A stretch of 6,824 nt of DNA, taken from positions 1 through 6,824 of the forward strand of contig JAFYMU010000161.1 of the NCBI GenBank assembly GCA_017548245.1. Reading direction: 5' to 3'. Shown one piece after another: positions 1 to 4,040 of this stretch. The translations under genes were made by a program, and so were the position numbers. The stretch's first letter is position 1, and each line of letters opens with the position of its first letter. The stretch is from Kiritimatiellia bacterium (GTDB lineage: Bacteria > Verrucomicrobiota > Kiritimatiellia > RFP12 > DVOR01). The notes below the pieces were generated by a model that saw only the letters and a program-made list of their open reading frames with translations, was not told the origin of the DNA and searched no databases.

Positions 1-49
1 GCAACTAGCAACTAGCCACTGGCAACTTTCCACTGGCAACTGGCAACCA
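1..49. repeat. Heptanucleotide tandem repeat (7 units, consensus GCAACTR)
   Basis: Seven consecutive 7-base units keep perfect phase from base 1: gcaacta, gcaacta, gccactg, gcaactt, tccactg, gcaactg, gcaacca. Five of the seven begin GCAAC and the other two share the CACTG core. The array begins at the window edge, so its true length is unknown, and it stops abruptly at an A-rich stretch around 49-52. It lies 41 bases downstream of the stop codon of the efflux lipoprotein gene and so is intergenic. It looks like a degenerating microsatellite or short-tandem-repeat element. The repeat is directly visible; any function is unknown. Confidence 0.85.
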
Positions 50-80
50 AAAGGGAGCGCAGCGACCGAACTGGCCACCG

Positions 81-101
81 CCTCGCCCGTTAGGGCGTAG
101 G
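81..101 (-). other. Small hairpin spanning the stop codon of the efflux lipoprotein gene
   Basis: CGCCC (84-88) and GGGCG (93-97) pair perfectly across a four-base loop at 89-92 that holds most of the TAA stop codon (90-92). A further three pairs (81-83 with 99-101) can form if base 98 is bulged. No T-tract follows on the minus strand, where the next bases are CGGTGGCC, so it is not a standard intrinsic terminator. It may slow 3' decay or ribosomes at the stop, or be chance in GC-rich DNA. Confidence 0.35.
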
Positions 102-1487
102 CGTGGCTTCGTCGGTCCAGCCGCCTCCGAGGGAACGGTAGAGCGTGATGGCGTTGTCGAAGAGTTGGGCGCGGTGGGCGACGATGTTTTCTTGGGCGGA
201 GAGGAGGAGGCTTTGTTGGGTGATCACATCGTCAATGGCGATGTCGCCAAGGTCGTAACGGCGTTCGGCAATGCTGAGGGCTTCGCGGCAGAAGCGTTCG
301 GCATCGAGGAGGGGAACGGTGCGTTCGATTTCACGATGGTAGGTGACCCATGCTGATTCGCTCTCGCGGTAGGCATCGAGGACGGTGTTGCAGTAGTCTG
401 CCACGGTGGCGTCCAAGGTGGCTTTGGCGGCGTCAACGCGGCGTTTCCAGTAGCCGAAGGAGAAGAGGTTCCACCGAACGGAGGGGCCAAAGTTAATACT
501 CTTGGTGTAGGATTCCCATGGGGTGAGGTCGGGCGAGGAGATGCCAATGCCTCCGCCAATGGAGAATTTGGGGTAGAGTTCGGCCTCGGTGACGCCGACG
601 GCTGCGGTTTGGGCGGCGATGTCGGCTTCGGCCATGCGGATGTCAGCACGGCGGCGGAGGAGTTCGGAGGGGATTGCCTTGGGGGGCAATTCGGGCAGGT
701 GCATGGTGTCCTGGGTTTCGGCAATCTTCGCCTGGTGGGCGTAGGGGGCTTGGCCGGTCAACCAGTCCAACTTGAGGGTGGCGTCAACGAGGTTTTTGCG
801 GTACTGCGGAAGGGAGGCGCGGGTGCGCGCGGCTTGGGCTTCTGCGGTGACCACATCGTAACGGATGACATCGCCGCTCACGTGGCGTTTTTTGACCAAC
901 TCGACATTGCGTTCTTGCAGGGCGAGGTTGGCTTCGGCGATGGCGATTTGTCCTTCGTAACGGCGAACGGCCACGTAGGTGGAGGCGATTTCGGCGGCGA
1001 GGGAGACGCGCACGTCTTGCAAGGAGTAGGCGAGGCGGGCTTCTCGGGCGGCGGCTTGTTCGAGCGAACGGCGCAGGCCGCCAAAGATGTCTATTTCCCA
1101 GGAGGCGTCAACGGAGGCGGAGAGGCGACGATTCCAACCGCTGGATGGGTTGTTGCCCCATGCTCGTTCCCACACATAGGCACCGCTTGCGGTGAATTTG
1201 GGGTAGAAATCCGCTTCCGAACCCTCCCGTTCGGCACGGGCTGCGCGCAGACGGGCGAGGGCGGCGTCAACGGTGGGCGAGGCGGCAAGGCCTTGTTCAA
1301 TCAATGCGGTGAGGACCGGGTCATTGAATTGACGCCACCAATTGGCAAGCGAGTCCACCTCAAGGCCCTCGTCGGAGGCAAAGAGTTGGGTCGCTTCAGG
1401 GGTGTTGGGGGTCTGCATCTCGGGGCCCACGGCGGTACAACCGGCGAGGGCGAGGAGGAGCAGTGCAACGGGAACGGCATGTTTCAT
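90..1487 (-). CDS. NodT/OprM-family outer-membrane efflux lipoprotein
   Basis: This is the outer-membrane channel (TolC superfamily, two OEP repeats) of a tripartite efflux pump, expected to work as a trimer with a periplasmic adaptor and usually an RND transporter. The 465 residues match the usual family length. The N-terminus is a lipoprotein signal: Met-Lys-His, a hydrophobic stretch, then the lipobox LAGC with the acylated Cys at residue 17, followed by the family's VGPE..TP segment. Further hallmarks are WWRQFNDPVL (about 50-59), SWEIDIFGGLRRS in the first repeat, LLRRRADIRMAEADI (the usual LRRRPDI with Ala for Pro), AELYPKFSIGGGIG, and GPSVRWNLFSFG in the second repeat. The ATG overlaps the stop of the cyclophilin gene by one base (TAATG) and has no clear Shine-Dalgarno, so translation is probably coupled to it. 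No pump or adaptor gene is in view, so the substrate cannot be predicted. Confidence 0.95.
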   Translation of the reverse strand: MKHAVPVALLLLALAGCTAVGPEMQTPNTPEATQLFASDEGLEVDSLANWWRQFNDPVLTALIEQGLAASPTVDAALARLRAARAEREGSEADFYPKFTASGAYVWERAWGNNPSSGWNRRLSASVDASWEIDIFGGLRRSLEQAAAREARLAYSLQDVRVSLAAEIASTYVAVRRYEGQIAIAEANLALQERNVELVKKRHVSGDVIRYDVVTAEAQAARTRASLPQYRKNLVDATLKLDWLTGQAPYAHQAKIAETQDTMHLPELPPKAIPSELLRRRADIRMAEADIAAQTAAVGVTEAELYPKFSIGGGIGISSPDLTPWESYTKSINFGPSVRWNLFSFGYWKRRVDAAKATLDATVADYCNTVLDAYRESESAWVTYHREIERTVPLLDAERFCREALSIAERRYDLGDIAIDDVITQQSLLLSAQENIVAHRAQLFDNAITLYRSLGGGWTDEATPTP

Positions 1488-1489
1488 TA
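1485..1489 (-). promoter_or_regulatory. TAATG stop/start overlap coupling the cyclophilin and efflux genes
   Basis: On the minus strand the cyclophilin stop TAA (1489-1487) shares its last A with the ATG (1487-1485) of the efflux lipoprotein gene. The bases upstream (GACACGCCTC) contain no purine-rich ribosome binding site. Termination-reinitiation is therefore the likely way the downstream gene is translated. The overlap is seen directly; the coupling is inferred. Confidence 0.75.
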
Positions 1490-1984
1490 GAGGCGTGTCA
1501 CAGATTCGATGATGACAGGGGTGCGCGGGACGTCCTGGTGGAAGCCTGCATTGCCGGTGGAGACGGCTTCAATTTCGTCCACGGTGTCAAAGCCTGCGGT
1601 GACGTGGCCGAAGACGGCGTAGCCATAGGCCGAGGGATTGGGGGCGCGGAAGTTGAGGAAGTCGTTGTCCACGGTGTTGATGAAGAACTGGGCCGTGGCG
1701 GAGTGGATTTCCATGGTGCGGGCCATGGCGATGGTGTACTTGTTGTTCTTCAATCCGTTCGAGGCTTCGTTCTGGATGGGTGCCTGGGTGCGCTTCTGCT
1801 TCATGTCGGGGGTGAAGCCGCCGCCTTGGATCATAAAGCCGCGGATGACACGGTGGAAGATGGTGCCATTGTAGAAGCCTTCGTCAACATATTTTAAGAA
1901 GTTGGCCACGGTGATGGGGGCTGCGGTTTCGTCGAGGGCAATCGTGATGTCGCCCTTGTTGGTTTTCATCAATACATTGGTCAT
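1487..1984 (-). CDS. ppiB: Cytosolic cyclophilin-type peptidyl-prolyl cis-trans isomerase (PpiB-like)
   Basis: This enzyme catalyses cis-trans isomerisation of X-Pro peptide bonds. At 165 residues with no signal peptide or membrane segment it is a single-domain cytosolic cyclophilin of the same size and layout as E. coli PpiB. The active-site motif [13 protein letters not shown] spans residues 43-55, with the catalytic Arg45 and the pocket residues Phe50, Met51 and Gln53. The second cluster, [13 protein letters not shown] (95-107), supplies Gln99 and the Phe pair, and YAVFGHV and the C-terminal HQDVP..PVIIESV complete the fold. The position equivalent to Trp121 of human CypA is Phe (about 109), as is usual in bacterial cyclophilins. 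The start at 1984 has AAGGA eight bases upstream; Met6 (MKTNKGD) is an alternative start. It lies 52 bases after the thioredoxin-like gene and overlaps the efflux gene by one base. Confidence 0.97.
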   Translation of the reverse strand: MTNVLMKTNKGDITIALDETAAPITVANFLKYVDEGFYNGTIFHRVIRGFMIQGGGFTPDMKQKRTQAPIQNEASNGLKNNKYTIAMARTMEIHSATAQFFINTVDNDFLNFRAPNPSAYGYAVFGHVTAGFDTVDEIEAVSTGNAGFHQDVPRTPVIIESVTRL

Positions 1985-1992
1985 GGACGTAT

Positions 1993-1997
1993 TCCTT
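1993..1997 (-). promoter_or_regulatory. Shine-Dalgarno of ppiB (AAGGA)
   Basis: On the minus strand AAGGA is followed by eight bases and the ATG at 1984. This supports that start over the internal Met codon five codons later. The 52-base gap it lies in (1985-2036) is AT-richer than the genes. It shows a C/T-rich run just after the previous stop but no convincing terminator hairpin. Confidence 0.7.
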
Positions 1998-2036
1998 AAT
2001 AATGAACGTGTGTTTTAGAATGTGAAAAGGGAGGGA

Positions 2037-3038
2037 TTAATTGGAGAGGGCGTCGGCGAAGTCTTCCCAGAGGGCCTTGACTTCGAGGAAGTCTTCGTTG
2101 TCTTCCGCGACCTGAAGGGTGGCCAATTGGCGCAACTGCATCTTGGCTTGCGACTGGATGCGTTTGCGGATGTTGGTCGAGGTGACATCGGTCTTGCGGG
2201 CCTTTTCAAAGGCTGCACGCGAGGCGGCCAATTTCTGGGTAATCGGGTCCTTGGCGAGGGTGGCGAGTTCGCTCTTCAACGCTGCGGCGCGCTTGGGGAG
2301 GGTGCGGGTGTAGAGTTGGGCTTCCGAGAGGGCTCGCGAGGGATGGGTTTCCATGGCTTCGCGGATGGAGCCTTCGAGGGTTTCAGCCCATTCATCGCAA
2401 CGGTCCAAGATGGCCTGGGCTTCCTTGCCAGCGGCGCCACCACGTGCGGCGCGAGTCTGCAATTGACGCAAGACCGATTCAATGTTCTGGCCAGCGACGA
2501 GGCGTTTGGAGACGTCTTTGCAGTGCTGGAGGTCAAGACCGACCAAGAGGGAGTCTGGCGGCAACTTGGGCAAGGCTTTGACGGCCGCGGCGATGGCCGA
2601 TTCCATTTCGCCGAACTTCGAGTAGGGGTTACCCTGCCAGACGACCTCGCCCTTGTGGTTGAGGACATAGGCGAAGGGAATGCCACCTGCGCTGGGGGCG
2701 CCTTCGGCATCAACGTTTTGATAGACGGGATATTCGCACTTGTTGTCCTTGAGGAGCTTGAGGATGGCGGGTTCATCACGGTTTTGGCAGTGCGAACCGA
2801 TGATGGCGACACGCGCATCCTTCTTGTAGGAGTCGGCGAGTTTGGCCATGTGCGGCAAGCTGGCGCGGCAGGGCGGGCACTGATAACCGAAGACTTCAAT
2901 GGCGATGACGCGGCCTTCGAGGGCCTTTTCGGTCAACTTGGGACCGCTGATGTGGGCGTCGTCATTGAGGTTGCGCATGGTTACGGCTTGGAGGGAGGCG
3001 ACCAAGAGGAGGGTGGCGAGGGTGAGTAGGTGTTTCAT
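2037..3038 (-). CDS. Exported thioredoxin-fold (TlpA-like) protein with CPPC site and long helical C-terminus
   Basis: Residues 1-18 (Met-Lys-His, a Leu-rich core, then SLQA) look like a Sec signal peptide with cleavage after Ala18, placing the protein in the periplasm. No lipobox is seen. Residues about 30-155 form a thioredoxin/AhpC-TSA fold: ALEGRVIAIEVFGYQCPPC puts the redox pair at Cys54 and Cys57, and GGIPFAYVLNHKGEVVWQG carries the cis-Pro (Pro120) and the following strands. The usual Trp before the CxxC is replaced by Gln53. Four further cysteines are at 83, 100, 172 and 213. Residues about 156-333 are charged and Ala/Leu/Lys/Glu-rich, probably all helical, and match no domain I recognise; ordinary TlpA/ResA proteins end near 170-200 residues. 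The role is probably thiol-disulfide exchange, but partners are unknown. The adjacent siroheme decarboxylase would fit a role in cytochrome c maturation (inference). The start has a good Shine-Dalgarno six bases upstream. Confidence 0.88.
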   Translation of the reverse strand: MKHLLTLATLLLVASLQAVTMRNLNDDAHISGPKLTEKALEGRVIAIEVFGYQCPPCRASLPHMAKLADSYKKDARVAIIGSHCQNRDEPAILKLLKDNKCEYPVYQNVDAEGAPSAGGIPFAYVLNHKGEVVWQGNPYSKFGEMESAIAAAVKALPKLPPDSLLVGLDLQHCKDVSKRLVAGQNIESVLRQLQTRAARGGAAGKEAQAILDRCDEWAETLEGSIREAMETHPSRALSEAQLYTRTLPKRAAALKSELATLAKDPITQKLAASRAAFEKARKTDVTSTNIRKRIQSQAKMQLRQLATLQVAEDNEDFLEVKALWEDFADALSN

Positions 3039-3044
3039 AGGGTT

Positions 3045-3049
3045 ACCTC
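3045..3049 (-). promoter_or_regulatory. Shine-Dalgarno of the thioredoxin-like gene, overlapping the upstream stop codon
   Basis: On the minus strand the sequence TGAGGT combines the TGA stop of the siroheme decarboxylase (3050-3048) with a GAGGT ribosome binding site, followed by six bases and the ATG at 3038. The ribosome terminating on the first gene sits on the start signal of the next, a typical arrangement for coupled translation. Confidence 0.75.
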
Positions 3050-4040
3050 AGATGAAAAAGCGGAGACTGCTTTTCTTGTATTCGTGGGTGGAAAAAAAGA
3101 TGCGCTGCGGGTGGTGGGTGAGACCGGTTTCTCGCGAGAGCATTTGGAAGGTGTCAATGGCTTCTTGCCACGAGGTCTTGTGGATCATGGCGTAAAGCGT
3201 AAAGGGGAAGCCCGGTTGTTCGGGTCGGGCGTAACAGTGGGTGACCTCGGGCGAGGCGGCGAGGCGGCGACCGTAAGTGGCTTGTTCGGCGGGGGGCACG
3301 TGCCAACAGCACATGCCGTTGGCGGTGAAGCCGGTGGCGCGATGGTAGAGGAGCAACCCAAAACGGCGCAAGGTGCCATCGGCTTGCCAGGCGTTGAGTT
3401 GGGCCAAGTCGGGGATTTGGAAGGGCGTGGCGGCGTCAAGGCAGTCGTCTTGGTAACGGCGCACGATGGCTTGCTGTTCGGCCGTGATGGGGGCCGTGTT
3501 TAAGACGTTGCTCGGCGAGAGGTACTCGGTCTTCTCATCGCGGTTACGGGTGCGTAAATCAAAGACCACATCAATCTTGTACCGCGTCAGCGCGGGGAAG
3601 GGTAAGGGATTGAAGGGGGCGAGCGGCGCGGCGGCTTCGTCGTAGGTGGCGGCTGGGGCCGAGAGCGTATACCATAAATTAGGATAGTCGGCATAGTCCG
3701 CAGCCGAGAGGCCCAATGCTTCAACGTCCGCGGGCCACCCTCTCAAGTAGGCATGGGTCACGCCAGGATGGGCGACGACGGCGGCAACGGCTGGGTTGAG
3801 TGCTGCCTCCGAGGTGGCACGGATGCCAAATAAGCAACTGCGATAACCCAAACGGCGCGCATCAAAGACGCCGCCCACACGGCGCACGAGGCCCGCTTGG
3901 CGCAGGTCGCGAATGAAGTCCAGCAAGGTGGCTTCGGTGGTGGCGAGGCGTTCGGCAAGCGCGGCTAAGGGACGCTCAACGAGCGGCCAAGGGCGTTGCA
4001 AGGCGTAGAGCCATTCAGTTTGTTGGGGTGTCAGCTTCAT
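3048..4040 (-). CDS. ahbAB: Siroheme decarboxylase, fused AhbA-AhbB (NirDL-like) two-domain protein
   Basis: The family removes the two acetate carboxyl groups of siroheme to give didecarboxysiroheme, either in the alternative (siroheme-dependent) heme pathway (AhbA/AhbB) or in heme d1 synthesis (NirD/L/G/H). The 330 residues are two tandem copies of the Lrp/AsnC-like subunit. Residues 7-70 form a winged helix ending LVRRVGGVFDARRLGYRS, then come GVTHAYLR (93-100), NLWYTL (121-126) and RYKIDVVFDLR (153-163). After a linker, the second copy (about 188-330) has a degenerate winged helix, then RRFGLLLYHR (225-234), NGMCCW (241-246), VTHCYARP (266-273, His268), FPFTLYAMIH (278-287) and the C-terminal EYKKSSLRFF, the AhbB/NirL signature. 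Its ATG lies inside the nuclease gene (26-nt overlap) without a clear Shine-Dalgarno. Sequence databases often mislabel such proteins as Lrp/AsnC regulators. No nir genes are nearby, which favours the heme route. The symbol is descriptive of the fusion. Confidence 0.88.
   Translation of the reverse strand: MKLTPQQTEWLYALQRPWPLVERPLAALAERLATTEATLLDFIRDLRQAGLVRRVGGVFDARRLGYRSCLFGIRATSEAALNPAVAAVVAHPGVTHAYLRGWPADVEALGLSAADYADYPNLWYTLSAPAATYDEAAAPLAPFNPLPFPALTRYKIDVVFDLRTRNRDEKTEYLSPSNVLNTAPITAEQQAIVRRYQDDCLDAATPFQIPDLAQLNAWQADGTLRRFGLLLYHRATGFTANGMCCWHVPPAEQATYGRRLAASPEVTHCYARPEQPGFPFTLYAMIHKTSWQEAIDTFQMLSRETGLTHHPQRIFFSTHEYKKSSLRFFI
3594..3619 (+). other. Potential G-quadruplex motif on the + (template) strand
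   Basis: Four G-runs of 4, 3, 3 and 5 bases are separated by AA, TAA and ATTGAA, satisfying the G3+N1-7 rule on the + strand. This is the strand read by RNA polymerase for the siroheme decarboxylase gene. On the coding side the C-runs encode the Pro/Phe-rich segment around residues 141-149, which could alone explain it. I found no other perfect four-run motif in the window. The motif is certain; folding or function is not shown. Confidence 0.45.

Noticed and set aside
1..49. CRISPR array
   Set aside because: The units are 7 bases, directly adjacent, with no unique spacers and no cas genes nearby.
609..1490. 293-codon open frame on the + strand opposite the efflux lipoprotein gene
   Set aside because: The translation is low-complexity Gly-rich sequence, while the minus strand encodes a complete NodT-family protein with lipobox and both repeats.
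1985..2036. Terminator or regulatory hairpin between the thioredoxin-like gene and ppiB
   Set aside because: Only a weak ACGT/ACGT pairing of about five pairs with a bulge can be drawn, and no stem followed by a T-tract is present.
2022..3029. 335-codon open frame on the + strand, antisense to the thioredoxin-like gene
   Set aside because: It mirrors the real gene almost end to end. Its translation is Gly/Val/Glu-rich without recognisable motifs, and the opposite frame has a signal peptide, CPPC site and good ribosome binding site. C-rich coding with few codons giving antisense stops explains it.
3048..4040. Lrp/AsnC transcriptional regulator
   Set aside because: It has the winged helix, but both halves carry the siroheme decarboxylase signatures (VTHCYARP, FPFTLYAMIH, EYKKSSLRFF) and the second winged helix is degenerate.
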